38,760 nt of DNA, from positions 1 through 38,760 of the forward strand of contig QHWQ01000105.1 in NCBI GenBank assembly GCA_003222635.1. Reading direction: 5' to 3'. Shown one piece after another: positions 1 to 9,205 of the stretch. Source of the stretch: Acidobacteriota bacterium (lineage in GTDB: Bacteria > Acidobacteriota > Vicinamibacteria > Vicinamibacterales > UBA2999). Each line of letters begins with the position of its first letter. The stretch's first letter is position 1. Below the pieces are notes generated by a model. It saw nothing but the letters and a program-made list of their open reading frames with translations, did not search any database and was not told the origin of the DNA. A program made the translations under genes and the position numbers.

Positions 1-1194
1 GATGTCGTCGTCATCGTCCTGCGGACCCCCGGCGGTCTCCTCGACTCCACGCGCGACATCGTCACCCGCATGATCAACTCGCGCGCGCCGGTCGTCGTCT
101 TCGTCGGACCTGCAGGCGGACGCGCCGCCTCCGCCGGCTTCATCCTGACGCTCGCCGCCGACGTCGCCGCCATGGCGCCCGGCACGCACATCGGCGCCGC
201 GCATCCGGTCTCCGGCAACGGCCAGGCGATGGACAACGTGACCTCGCAGAAAGCGGCGGCGGATGCGGCCGCCTACGCGCGCACGCTCGCCGAGGCGCGC
301 GGCCGCAACGTGATGCTCGCCGCGGATGCCGTGCTGGAAAGCCGCGCGTTCACCGACGAGGAAGCGTTGAAGGCGACGCCGCCGCTGATCGATTTCATCG
401 CCACCGACGTGGACGATCTCCTCCGCAAGCTCGATGGCCGCACCATCAAGCGATTCGACGGCCGGACGACGGTCGTCCACACGCAGGGCATGGAGACGCG
501 CCGCGTCGACATGACGCGACGTCAGACGTTCCTCAGCGCGCTCGCGCATCCCGAAGTCGCCTACCTGTTGATGACGCTCGGCATGATCGGCCTGACGGTG
601 GAGCTCTGGAACCCCGGCGCCGTGCTGCCCGGCGTCGCCGGTGCGCTCAGCCTGCTGCTCGCCTTCTTCGCCCTGCAGATCATTCCGATGAACACGACCG
701 GCCTGCTGCTGATCCTGCTGGGCATCGGGCTGCTCGTCCTCGAACTGAAAGTGCCGAGCGGCGTCCTCGGCGTCGGCGGAACGATCGCGCTCGTCATCGG
801 CTCCGTGATGATGACCGGCAGCGTCCCGGGCGTACGCGTCGGCTTCGGATTCATCATTCCGGCGGCGATCGCCTTCGCGGCGATCTTCCTGTTCCTCGGC
901 CGCCTCGCGCTGCAGTCGCAGCGGCGCCCGGCGGTCAGCGGCAAAGAGGGATTGATCGGCGCCGAAGGACGCGCACGGGATCCGGTGGTGCCGAACACCT
1001 CCGGCTACGTGCAGGTACGCGGCGAGCTGTGGCGCGCGACGAGCGACGTCCCCATCTCGCCCGGCCAGCTGATTCGCGTCCTCGGTGTGACAGGCCTCAC
1101 GCTCGCGGTGGAACCCATGACGGATCCGGCTGAAGCCGGACACTACGAAAGCGGCAGTCACTACCAATCCGGTACTCACGGAGAATCGTCATGA
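1..1194 (+). CDS. NfeD-family membrane serine protease (5' end outside window)
   Basis: The reading frame is open from base 1, so the true start lies upstream. The visible 397 residues begin with a ClpP-like protease domain: an L-R-T-P-G-G loop at about residue 8, the nucleophile motif ASAG (Ser44), and Lys84 placed 40 residues later, as in the Ser-Lys dyad of the 1510-N/NfeD family. Several hydrophobic segments follow (about residues 180-300), then a C-terminal NfeD OB-like domain (about 315-375). The gene overlaps the next start by ATGA, giving the classical NfeD-slipin pair, in which the protease is thought to act on the membrane partner. The last 20 or so residues are low-complexity and derive partly from a short palindrome. 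Family assignment is confident; the substrate is unknown. Confidence 0.93.
   Translation, partial: DVVVIVLRTPGGLLDSTRDIVTRMINSRAPVVVFVGPAGGRAASAGFILTLAADVAAMAPGTHIGAAHPVSGNGQAMDNVTSQKAAADAAAYARTLAEARGRNVMLAADAVLESRAFTDEEALKATPPLIDFIATDVDDLLRKLDGRTIKRFDGRTTVVHTQGMETRRVDMTRRQTFLSALAHPEVAYLLMTLGMIGLTVELWNPGAVLPGVAGALSLLLAFFALQIIPMNTTGLLLILLGIGLLVLELKVPSGVLGVGGTIALVIGSVMMTGSVPGVRVGFGFIIPAAIAFAAIFLFLGRLALQSQRRPAVSGKEGLIGAEGRARDPVVPNTSGYVQVRGELWRATSDVPISPGQLIRVLGVTGLTLAVEPMTDPAEAGHYESGSHYQSGTHGESS
1125..1146. repeat. Short palindrome (half-element) inside the NfeD 3' end
   Basis: TCCGGCTGAAGCCGGA is a perfect-arm palindrome followed by CACTAC, the same arrangement as one arm of the composite elements at 16879-16930 and 28506-28562. 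It is read in frame as part of the NfeD tail (A-E-A-G-H-Y), so the element appears to have extended the protein. Confidence 0.7.
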
Positions 1195-1952
1195 ATGCGA
1201 TTTCCCCCGCGCTGATTCTCGGCGTCATCATCGTCTTCTACCTGTTCACCTCCATTCAGATTCTTCGTGAGTACGAACGCGGTGTGATTTTCCGGCTCGG
1301 CAAGCTCCTGCCGCAGCCGAAAGGGCCGGGCGTGATTCTCGTCTTCCGTCCGATCGATCGCATCGTCCGCCTGAGCCTCCGCACGCTGGTGCACGACGTG
1401 CCGCCGCAGGACGTCATCACACGCGACAATGTGTCCGTGAAGGTGAGCGCGGTCGTCTACTTCCGCGTCGTCGATCCCCGCAAGGCGGTGGTCGAAGTCG
1501 AAAACTATCTCTACGCAACCTCGCAGGTCTCGCAGACGACGCTGCGAAGCGTGCTCGGGCAGGCGGAGCTCGACGATCTGCTCTCGCAGCGCGACCGGCT
1601 CAATCAGCAGCTCCAGCACATCCTCGACACCGAGACCGAACCGTGGGGCATCAAGGTCTCGGCGGTGGAGGTGAAGAACGTCGACCTGCCGCAGGAGATG
1701 CAGCGCGCGATAGCGCGACAGGCGGAAGCCGAGCGCGAGAAGCGCGCGAAAATCATCCATGCCGAGGGCGAGCTGCAGGCGTCGGAAAAGCTGGCGCAAG
1801 CCGCCGCCGTGATCGAACGCGAGCCGGCGGCGATGACGCTGCGCTACCTGCAGACGCTGACGGAGATCGCGTCCGAGCAGAACTCGACCATCATCTTTCC
1901 GATCCCGATGGAGCTGATTCGCTTCCTCCAGCAGCCAGCCGATCGAAAATGA
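1191..1952 (+). CDS. Slipin / stomatin-like SPFH-domain membrane protein
   Basis: This 253-residue protein has an N-terminal membrane segment (about residues 5-22), then the SPFH/PHB domain ([12 protein letters not shown], then [15 protein letters not shown]), and a charged helical region rich in A/E/R (about 170-215) that in stomatins drives oligomerisation. Length and order match bacterial slipins. The ATG overlaps the NfeD stop (ATGA), so the two are translationally coupled. Slipins form membrane scaffolds, and the NfeD partner is a known protease of the stomatin C-terminus. Identification is strong from sequence; the physiological role here is inferred from the pairing. Confidence 0.95.
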   Translation: MNAISPALILGVIIVFYLFTSIQILREYERGVIFRLGKLLPQPKGPGVILVFRPIDRIVRLSLRTLVHDVPPQDVITRDNVSVKVSAVVYFRVVDPRKAVVEVENYLYATSQVSQTTLRSVLGQAELDDLLSQRDRLNQQLQHILDTETEPWGIKVSAVEVKNVDLPQEMQRAIARQAEAEREKRAKIIHAEGELQASEKLAQAAAVIEREPAAMTLRYLQTLTEIASEQNSTIIFPIPMELIRFLQQPADRK

Positions 1953-1956
1953 ACGG

Positions 1957-3348
1957 GTGCCGGAGTTCCATGCTGAGCCGTATCTTCACCTCGCCGGTCT
2001 CTCACACAAGTCGGCGCTGATCGCCTGGGGCGCGTTCTACTTCAAGACAAGAAGCCGCCAGCGGTGGAAGCTGGTCGACGACCACGACCTGCGCCACGTG
2101 CATCCGCCTCGGCGCGAAAGCATCGGCGCACGGTCGGATCCGTACGGCCCCGCCCGCGTGAACGTCTACGACGGGTCAGGCGCGCTCGTCAGCACCACCT
2201 TCACCGAAACGACGAACTTCTGCTGGGTGACGGGGCTGTCGCCGAACACCGAGTACCGCTACGAGGTGATCGTCAAGGACGAGCCATGGGGCGCGGACGA
2301 GCGCTGGGACTGGGTGCGCGGCAGCGAACAGGGCCTCGTGCAGCGCGGCGGCCGCTATGTCAATCGCTTCTGCACGCATCCCGATCCCGCGGCCGAACCG
2401 GCAGGCGCCTTCACCTTCATGGTCATCGGCGATTACGGCACCGGCATCCTGCGCTCGACGCCGACGCGCCGCCAGTACGAGGTCGCGCAGGCGATGCAGC
2501 TCGCCTTCGAGCAGCACGACGTCCGCGCCATCATCACGACCGGCGACAACATCTACGCCGGCCACCGCATCCTCGGCATTCCCATCGGCGCCACCGGCGA
2601 TGAAGACGACGACTGGTTCTTCACGTTCTTCCAGCCGTACCGCTACATGCTGAATCGGATTCCGGTGTACCCGTGCATCGGCAACCACGACAGCGCGGAG
2701 ACCGAGGATCGGGACGATCGCGAGCAGCTGCTCGACAACCTGTATCTCCGCGAGCGGATTGCCAGCGACGAAGCGTCAGGCCGCGCGTCGGTCGATCCGG
2801 GACTCTTCTATCGCTTCCGCTACGGACGCGATGTCGAGTTCATCTGCATCGACACGTCGAAAGAGGACTTCTTCCGCGGCAAGCGGCTCTACGAATATCC
2901 GAAGCACTGGGAATGGGTCGATCAGACGCTCGCACCCGATGCGGCGGCCCGATGGAAGTTCGTCTTCTGTCATCACCCGCCCTTCTGCGCGGGGCCGAAT
3001 CATCACAACACCGACCGGATGGAGGCGCTGCTCCCGCTCTTCACGCGTGCCGGCGTGCGCCTCGTCTTCAACGGCCACGAACATAACTTCCAACATTCAC
3101 GGCACAACGGCATCGACTACCTGATCACCGGAGCCGGCAGCAAACTGGACAAGACGCCGCCGGATCATTTCGCGGGGGCGCACACCGTGTCGTGGTCGAA
3201 CCATGCGCACTTCCTGCTCGTCACGGTGCAGGGCAAGACAATAACGATCCGCGTGATTGGCGAAATGGATGGCACCGAATTGCGCGATGTGCCACGTTTT
3301 ACGCCGGCCGGCGAGTCAATCAGCGGGCCGATAGTGCTGCAGCTCTGA
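1957..3348 (+). CDS. Purple-acid-phosphatase-like metallophosphoesterase
   Basis: This 463-residue protein starts at a GTG four bases after the slipin stop; the homologous-looking sequence extends to this codon. An N-terminal Fn3-like beta region contains TGLSPNTEYRYEV (about 92-104). The calcineurin-like domain follows with the metal motifs in order: GDYG (Asp159), GDNIY (Asp197), GNHD (243-245), CHHPPF, and NGHEHN. This is the purple acid phosphatase/MPE layout. No signal peptide is evident. The last 29 bases overlap the 3' end of the convergent aminopeptidase gene. Likely third cistron of the NfeD-slipin operon, though a functional link is not known. The substrate cannot be told from sequence. 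Confidence 0.9.
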   Translation: MPEFHAEPYLHLAGLSHKSALIAWGAFYFKTRSRQRWKLVDDHDLRHVHPPRRESIGARSDPYGPARVNVYDGSGALVSTTFTETTNFCWVTGLSPNTEYRYEVIVKDEPWGADERWDWVRGSEQGLVQRGGRYVNRFCTHPDPAAEPAGAFTFMVIGDYGTGILRSTPTRRQYEVAQAMQLAFEQHDVRAIITTGDNIYAGHRILGIPIGATGDEDDDWFFTFFQPYRYMLNRIPVYPCIGNHDSAETEDRDDREQLLDNLYLRERIASDEASGRASVDPGLFYRFRYGRDVEFICIDTSKEDFFRGKRLYEYPKHWEWVDQTLAPDAAARWKFVFCHHPPFCAGPNHHNTDRMEALLPLFTRAGVRLVFNGHEHNFQHSRHNGIDYLITGAGSKLDKTPPDHFAGAHTVSWSNHAHFLLVTVQGKTITIRVIGEMDGTELRDVPRFTPAGESISGPIVLQL

Positions 3349-5863
3349 AGAGATCGTCGGCGCCGGCAAGCACCGTCCACCGCAGCCGCTCCGGATACTG
3401 CAGCTCCTGCGCGAGGAAATCGCGGACGATCGCGGCGGCGCCAGGCGTGCGGTGGCCCCACAGCAGGCTGGCGGTCCAGTTCGAGGGAAAGAAGATGTCG
3501 CCGGTCTGCTGAATCTCGGCGAGCAGCTCCAGGCCAGGCCGGATATACCGCTCCGAGTCGGCCTCGCGCAGCGGATGATTCAGATACGTGAGCGACTCGT
3601 CCACCCACGGCTCGCGGCGGCGATTCTCGAGCTGACGAAACCGCTCGAACGCCGCGGCACGCACCTGCGGATCCGCCGAGAGCGCCGGCATCACGAACGC
3701 GAAGCGCGCCTTGCGATCCGGATTCTGCGTGCGATCGAGCTGCGTCTGCAGCACCTGCCGCCAGCCGGGCACTTCGCGCACGGCGAGCTCCATCGCCATG
3801 TTGATCTCGTCGGTCTCGACAAACGGCAGCCCGTCGATCTTTTCGTCGCGGCGCCACAGGCGCTCGAGCCAGCTCACGCCGTCCGCGGTCAGCACGTCGT
3901 CACGAAACGCGCTGAACCACGCGGACTTCTGGCTCGTCGTGCCCGCGCGCGCGATGCCCGCCCGCAGCGCCGCCTCGAGCGCCGCCGCCCGCGCGAGCCG
4001 CTCCTGCTGCGACAGATAGCGCCAGTACGCGCGGCTGACATACGCCAGCACGCGCTGCGTGTTCTGCTCGTCACGCTCTTCCGGCAGCGCGCGGATCGCC
4101 GCATCGATGAACGCCCCTGCCGGAACGCGACCCTCGAGCAGGTTGTCCCACAGCGTCACCCACGCCGCGCCGCGCGTCAGCGCATCGCCGACGCGCGGCA
4201 TGTTCACCAGCAGATACCGCGCGCTCTCCTCATCGAGCACGAACAGTCCGTAGCCGAGCCCCGCACCGTTCGGCAGGATGAAGAGCGGCTTCGGCAGGCC
4301 AGCCGCTTCGCGCACCACCGTCGCGTGCGCATTCGCGTACACGGCCAGATCCTTGTGCGCGTCCGCGTAGCCAAGCGTCACGCGCATCCGCTGCGGCCAG
4401 ACGAGTCCGCGGCGCAGCGGATCGGTCATCGCGATCGTCAGCCGCTGAATCGTGTCGTCCTTGGTCAGGCGCAGCGTTGTCGTGAACTCGGGCCGGCCGC
4501 GTTCCTCGACCCAGGCGCGGCTCCACGCCGCCAGGTTCTCCGGCGTCTTCGCATCGAGGATGCGAATCAGGTCGGCCCACGTCGCGTTGCCGAACGCGTA
4601 CTTCTTCAGGTACTCGCGCAGGCCGTCGCGGAACGCCCGCTCGCCGACGACCATCTCGAGCTGGCGCATGACGATGGGCGCCTTCTCGTAAATGATCGGT
4701 CCGTAGAGCTGCCCCGCATCGTTGAGATTGCTGAGCGGTTGCCGAATCGGGTTCGCGCCCGCCGTGCGATCCACCGAGTACGCATCCGGATAGTTCGACA
4801 GCAGAAACCGCAGCTCGTGATTCACGTCCGGGAACGACGGGTTGACGATCTTCGCCGCCATGAAGTTGGCGAACACCTCTTTCGTCCACACGTCGTCGAA
4901 CCACCGCATCGTCACGAGATCGCCGAACCACATGTGCGCCGTCTCGTGCGCGATCGTGCTCGCGCGGTTGAGGAGCTGGTTCTGCGTCGCGCTCTCGTCG
5001 AGCATCAGGCCCGTCGCGTTGTAGAGAATCGCGCCGGCATGCTCCATCCCGCCGAACTGGAACGACGGAATGAGGATGAAGTCGAGCTTCTCGAACGGAT
5101 ACGGGATCGCGGTGTAGTCCTCGAGCCACGCCAGCGCCGACGCGTGCAGGTCGAAGAGCGCATCGCGATTGCGTGCAACCTTCGCCGCATCGGTCTCGCG
5201 GTGGAACATCCGCATCTCGCGTCCGTTGCGCGTCGCCCGCTCGATCGAGAACTTGCCGGCGACGAATCCGAACAGATACGTCGGCAGCGGCTTCGTGTCG
5301 GCGAACCGCACGCGCAGGCGGTCGGCGCCGCTCTCGCGGCCGGCTTCCGGCCCGTTCGCCACCGTCTCCCAGCCGGCCGGCACATCGAGGGCCAGCGTGT
5401 AGCGCGCCTTGATGTCCGGCTGATCGAAGCAGGGGAACGTCAAATGTGCACGCGCCGGCACAAAGAGTGTGTAAAGAAAGTCGTCGCTGCGGTTGAGCGC
5501 GTCGTCTCCCGCGGCAAATTCGATGACGATGCGGTTTTCGCCGCCGCGGGTTGCACCGGCTGGGATAATGAGGTGGTCTTCGACATACTCCGGAGCCACC
5601 GCGTTCTCCCCCACGCGGACGCTACGGACGCGCTCCTTTGGAGCCGAGAAATCAATAACGATGCGCCTTGGCGCGTTCAGCGTGAGCGTCAGGCGCAGAA
5701 CGCCTTCCACCGGCTGCTGCCGGTTTACTGGCACCGTAAACGCCAGGTCGTAACGAACGGCTGAAAACGCGGCGGCGCGCTCGCGGGCGAGCGCCTCGGA
5801 CACGCCTCGATTTACGGGATTGGATACGTCCGCGGCGAGCGCCATCAGCAGCAGAGTGAGCAT
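3320..5863 (-). CDS. M1-family zinc aminopeptidase
   Basis: This 847-residue protein has a hydrophobic N-terminus resembling a short signal peptide (MLTLLLMALAA). The zinc site is complete: HETAH (His306, His310) and Glu329 eighteen residues on, in the context KEVFANF. The catalytic Tyr is at about 392 (YEKAPIVMR). The exopeptidase loop reads GGMEH (271-275) where the family consensus is GAMEN. Length is usual for M1 enzymes with the C-terminal helical domain. It is convergent with the phosphoesterase and divergent from the gene at 5900. It probably trims N-terminal residues from peptides in the periplasm; export is an inference from the N-terminus. Confidence 0.93.
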   Translation of the reverse strand: MLTLLLMALAADVSNPVNRGVSEALARERAAAFSAVRYDLAFTVPVNRQQPVEGVLRLTLTLNAPRRIVIDFSAPKERVRSVRVGENAVAPEYVEDHLIIPAGATRGGENRIVIEFAAGDDALNRSDDFLYTLFVPARAHLTFPCFDQPDIKARYTLALDVPAGWETVANGPEAGRESGADRLRVRFADTKPLPTYLFGFVAGKFSIERATRNGREMRMFHRETDAAKVARNRDALFDLHASALAWLEDYTAIPYPFEKLDFILIPSFQFGGMEHAGAILYNATGLMLDESATQNQLLNRASTIAHETAHMWFGDLVTMRWFDDVWTKEVFANFMAAKIVNPSFPDVNHELRFLLSNYPDAYSVDRTAGANPIRQPLSNLNDAGQLYGPIIYEKAPIVMRQLEMVVGERAFRDGLREYLKKYAFGNATWADLIRILDAKTPENLAAWSRAWVEERGRPEFTTTLRLTKDDTIQRLTIAMTDPLRRGLVWPQRMRVTLGYADAHKDLAVYANAHATVVREAAGLPKPLFILPNGAGLGYGLFVLDEESARYLLVNMPRVGDALTRGAAWVTLWDNLLEGRVPAGAFIDAAIRALPEERDEQNTQRVLAYVSRAYWRYLSQQERLARAAALEAALRAGIARAGTTSQKSAWFSAFRDDVLTADGVSWLERLWRRDEKIDGLPFVETDEINMAMELAVREVPGWRQVLQTQLDRTQNPDRKARFAFVMPALSADPQVRAAAFERFRQLENRRREPWVDESLTYLNHPLREADSERYIRPGLELLAEIQQTGDIFFPSNWTASLLWGHRTPGAAAIVRDFLAQELQYPERLRWTVLAGADDLFRAAALSAR

Positions 5864-5899
5864 CGCTGAACCATATCAATCGTAGAATGCAGCGTCCCC

Positions 5900-6465
5900 A
5901 TGATTTCCAGCGCCCGTAACTCCGTGCTGCTGCTCGTCGCCGTCGTCGGACTGGCGGTGATGATCGACGTGGAGCCGTCGGCGCAGGAACCCGGCTCGGT
6001 GCGGGGGCGCGTGTCGATCGACATTCCGATCACCGCCAGGCGGCCCACATCAACATACTCCCGCAGCGTTCCGACTGTCGCGCTCGCGCCTGAATCGGAG
6101 CTGCGGCACGTCGTCATCTACGTCAAGGACGCGCCGAAGACGGCGGTCGCGCCGATGCGCGCGGAAATCCGGCAGCGCAACGAAAACTTCGTCCCTCGCG
6201 TCGTCGCGGTCACGGTCGGGTCGACCGTTGACTTCCCCAACGACGATCCGATCTACCACAACGTGTTCTCGCTGTCGCGGACGAAGACGTTCCCGACGAG
6301 CAGGGCAACTTCGACCTCTCCGGCGTGCCGCCCGGCATGCACGAGATCACCGCGTGGCACGAGCGGCTCGGCGACACGGCAATGCCGCTGCGCGTCGAGC
6401 CGGGACGGCCCGTGACGGTCGACTTCGTCCTGCCGATCCCCGCGAGGCCTGAGGACCGTCCGTGA
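5900..6465 (+). pseudogene. Cupredoxin-like ('methylamine utilization'-type) protein, disrupted by an internal gap and frame change
   Basis: ATG at 5900 gives a signal peptide and then RNENFVPRVVAVTVGSTVDF and NDDPIYHNVFSLSRTKTF, the first half of a periplasmic cupredoxin-like domain. After Phe at 6290-6292 this frame turns into arginine/serine-rich noise. From 6295 another frame carries the expected family ending (DEQGNFDLSGVPPGMHEITA) and stops at 6463-6465, overlapping the HD-GYP start by GTGA. The block normally between these halves, about 45 residues including the C-x-x-H-x-x-M-like copper ligand region, is absent. The two halves are well preserved, so this is a recent deletion or an assembly join, not old decay. 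Confidence 0.82.
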
Positions 6466-8123
6466 AGACGCCGCCACGTCTGCTGGCGCGAACGCTGACG
6501 GTCACCTTCGCGACCGTTGCCGTCATTTTGACGGTCGTTTTCATCGTCATCACGCTCGACGTTCGCGATCGCGTGCGCGCGGCGGAAACCGAGAAGCTGC
6601 GCGTCAGCGAGAACGTCTTCACCGCGCTCGAGACCAAGCGCCAGCAGGATCAGATCGCGGCGATGGCGACGCTCGCGGAGAATCCCACGCTGAAGGCGGC
6701 GCTCGACACCTACTTCACCGAGAGCCGATTCAGCGGCTCGTCGGACGAACAGCTGCGCGCCACCGTCACGGGCGAGGCCGCGAAGCTGGCGACGCAAACG
6801 CCCGCCGATGTGCTGGCCGTGGTCCAGACCGACGGAAAGATCTTCACGAGCGCCGGCCCGGCGGCGTCGCGATGGCCATCGGGGGAGAAGATCGACCTCC
6901 CCGCCGAGCCGACGTTTCAGAGTGTCACGGTGCTGCCGGCGGGAGCCTTCCGCGTCACCGGTGCGCGGCTGACGTTCGGCGATCGCGTGATCGGCGCGCT
7001 CGTCGCCGGCACCAGCCTCGATGCGAACTACGCGCAGGAGCTCTCGAACCTCTCCACCGCCGGCGTGGTCGTGACCGTGAACAACTCGGTTGTCGCGCGG
7101 ACGGTGCCCGAGGAGGTGGCGCGCGATCTCGTCGCGGCGAAGCCGACGACCGGCACGGGGATGCTCGGCAACGAGGAGTACGCCATCCGCACGATGTTCT
7201 CGTCGGGGGCGACGCGCGTCTACACGCTGACGTCGATTGACGCGGCGGCGCGCAAGGCGACGAGCGATGCGCTGGTCGCGGTCGCCTCCATCGCCTTCGG
7301 CAGCTTCATCCTTGCCGCGCTCGGCAGCTTCTGGCTGGCGCGCCTCCTGAGCGAGCCGATCAACCGCGTGTCGAGCGAGATCGCCACGATGACGAACGCG
7401 CACGATTTCGGACGGACGCTGGAGCCGACCGGCAGCAGCCGCGAGCTCGACGCGCTCACGACCGCATTCAACGATCTGATGCGCGGCCTCGCCGCGGCCG
7501 AGGCGGAGACGCGCTCGGCGTATCTCGGCGCCATCCGTGCGCTCGCGGCGGCGCTCGATGCGCGAGACCCCTACACCGCCGGCCACTCCGAGCGCGTGAG
7601 CACGCTGTCCGTCAAGATGGGACGCGTGATGAATCTCGACGCCAACCAGCTCGAGGTGCTGCGCCTCGGCGCGCTGCTGCACGACATCGGCAAGATCGGC
7701 GTCAGCGACGAAATCCTGCGGAAGAATGGACCGCTCACGGCCGAGGAGTTCGAGCAGATCAAACGTCATCCCGCGCTCGGCGCGCGCATCCTGCGCCAGG
7801 TGCCATTGTTCGCGCCGCACCTGCCGATCGTCGAGCTGCATCACGAGCGGCCGGATGGCCGCGGCTATCCGTTCGGGCTGCGCGGAGAGGACATCCCGCT
7901 CGACGCGCGCATCGTCCACGTCGCCGACGCCTTCGACGCGATGACGAGCGCGCGCGCCTATCGCGCCGCGCGTCCGGCCGCCGTCGCGTTCGCCGAGCTC
8001 GAGCGCTTCTCGGGCACGCAGTTCGATCCGGCGTGCGTCGAGGCGCTGCTCGCGGCGATGCCCGCCAACCACGACATCGCGGAGCCGGCGCTCGCGCAAC
8101 TGCTCGGACGACAGCTGGTGTAG
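6462..8123 (+). CDS. Membrane HD-GYP protein with periplasmic sensor and HAMP domain (c-di-GMP phosphodiesterase)
   Basis: This 553-residue protein has TM1 (about 11-32), a periplasmic Cache-like sensor (about 35-265), TM2 (269-292), a HAMP linker (293-345), then a full HD-GYP domain: ARDPYTAGHSERV, LLHDIGKIG (His407-Asp408), HHERPDGRGYP (460-470) and VADAFDAMTSARAY. HD-GYP domains hydrolyse cyclic di-GMP using a bi- or trinuclear metal site, and all core ligands appear present. It starts at GTG overlapping the cupredoxin-like stop (GTGA) and is followed after two bases by the outer-membrane protein gene. The context suggests that a periplasmic signal, perhaps from the cupredoxin-like partner, adjusts c-di-GMP; the ligand is unknown. 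Confidence 0.95.
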   Translation: MKTPPRLLARTLTVTFATVAVILTVVFIVITLDVRDRVRAAETEKLRVSENVFTALETKRQQDQIAAMATLAENPTLKAALDTYFTESRFSGSSDEQLRATVTGEAAKLATQTPADVLAVVQTDGKIFTSAGPAASRWPSGEKIDLPAEPTFQSVTVLPAGAFRVTGARLTFGDRVIGALVAGTSLDANYAQELSNLSTAGVVVTVNNSVVARTVPEEVARDLVAAKPTTGTGMLGNEEYAIRTMFSSGATRVYTLTSIDAAARKATSDALVAVASIAFGSFILAALGSFWLARLLSEPINRVSSEIATMTNAHDFGRTLEPTGSSRELDALTTAFNDLMRGLAAAEAETRSAYLGAIRALAAALDARDPYTAGHSERVSTLSVKMGRVMNLDANQLEVLRLGALLHDIGKIGVSDEILRKNGPLTAEEFEQIKRHPALGARILRQVPLFAPHLPIVELHHERPDGRGYPFGLRGEDIPLDARIVHVADAFDAMTSARAYRAARPAAVAFAELERFSGTQFDPACVEALLAAMPANHDIAEPALAQLLGRQLV

Positions 8124-8125
8124 CG

Positions 8126-9205
8126 ATGCGCAGCCGACTTGCGCCGTGGATTGTGGTGCTGCTGATGGCGGCCCCGGCCGCCGCGCAGCAGGCGAAGCCC
8201 TCTGTCCTCGCGATCGACTCCTCCGCGTCCGTTGACTTCACCACTGACGGCGACGGCAACGACGTCAAAGGCGTGTTCCTCGACACGCTGGTGGTCGGTG
8301 ATTTCGGCAGGCACGTCCAGGCGATCGTCCGTCCGCAGGTTCAGCGGCTCGCCAACAGCGGCGAATGGAACCGGCAGATCTGGGTGGCGGAGATGCGCTA
8401 CGAGCGGCCCGGTCCCGTGGCGTTCCGCATCGAGGGCGGATACATCCCCTCGCCGGTCGGCCTCGCCAATCTCACGCTGCGACCGCACATGAATCCGACC
8501 ATTGCGCAGCCCGCGGAGCTCTTCACGTCGATTCCATCGCTCGAGGTGCGCGGTCCGCGCGTCAACCTGCTGAGCGGCATCTACCCGCTTGGCGCGCAGG
8601 CGACCGCGTCCGCGAGGCACTGGGATGCGCGTGCCGCGGTCATCGATACGTCGCCGCTGCGGCTGCGCCGCGTGTTCGGGGATCCAAATCCGCCGCTCTT
8701 CGTCGGCAATCCGCCGCGCTTCACCAACGTCGTCATCGGCGCCGGCGTGACGCCGTTCGTCGGGTTCCGCGTGGGCGCGGCGCTCACGCATGGCGGATGG
8801 CTGCGCGCGGGCGAGAGTCCGGCGATCACGATCGATCGCTCCGCGAACCTCGTGAACGTCGAGATGGAGCTCTCGTTCCGCCATACCAGCCTCGCCAGCG
8901 AAGTGAGCTATGACGCGCTCGACACCAGCCTCGGCACCCGCTCGACGTCCGGATGGTACGTCCAGGGCGCGCAGACGCTGGCGCCCCGCTGGTTCGTCGC
9001 CGGCCGCGTCGAACGCATCCAGACCACGCTGCCGACCGTGGCGGGGCTCGAGCAGAACTTCACGGGCACCGAGCAGACGCTCGGGTTCCGGCTCACGCCC
9101 GAGATCACGCTGCGCGCCAGCCACCGCATGCGCCAGCAGTTCGGCCGCGACCCGTGGGATCATTTCGGTGCCGTGTCGATCGTCTGGTACCGCCGCTGGA
9201 TGTGA
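8126..9205 (+). CDS. Exported protein, probable outer-membrane beta-barrel
   Basis: This 359-residue protein has a clear signal peptide (MRSRLAPWIVVLLMAAPAAAQQ). The mature part lacks long hydrophobic helices and shows alternating polar and hydrophobic strands with aromatic ends, closing with VSIVWYRRWM, typical of porin-like barrels. ATG at 8126 follows the HD-GYP stop by two bases; a longer in-frame extension into that gene is rejected because the signal peptide begins here. It ends with a GTGA overlap into the hydrolase gene. No specific family is recognised. Position after the cupredoxin-like and HD-GYP genes suggests a surface component of the same system. Confidence 0.8.
   Translation: MRSRLAPWIVVLLMAAPAAAQQAKPSVLAIDSSASVDFTTDGDGNDVKGVFLDTLVVGDFGRHVQAIVRPQVQRLANSGEWNRQIWVAEMRYERPGPVAFRIEGGYIPSPVGLANLTLRPHMNPTIAQPAELFTSIPSLEVRGPRVNLLSGIYPLGAQATASARHWDARAAVIDTSPLRLRRVFGDPNPPLFVGNPPRFTNVVIGAGVTPFVGFRVGAALTHGGWLRAGESPAITIDRSANLVNVEMELSFRHTSLASEVSYDALDTSLGTRSTSGWYVQGAQTLAPRWFVAGRVERIQTTLPTVAGLEQNFTGTEQTLGFRLTPEITLRASHRMRQQFGRDPWDHFGAVSIVWYRRWM

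Noticed and set aside
3452-5764. Long plus-strand open frame opposite the aminopeptidase
   Set aside because: Antisense shadow in high-GC DNA; arginine-rich, no motif, and the opposite strand encodes a complete M1 enzyme.
6210-8099. Long minus-strand open frame opposite the HD-GYP gene
   Set aside because: Composition is extremely Arg/Ala/Asp-rich without domains; the plus strand has all HD-GYP motifs.
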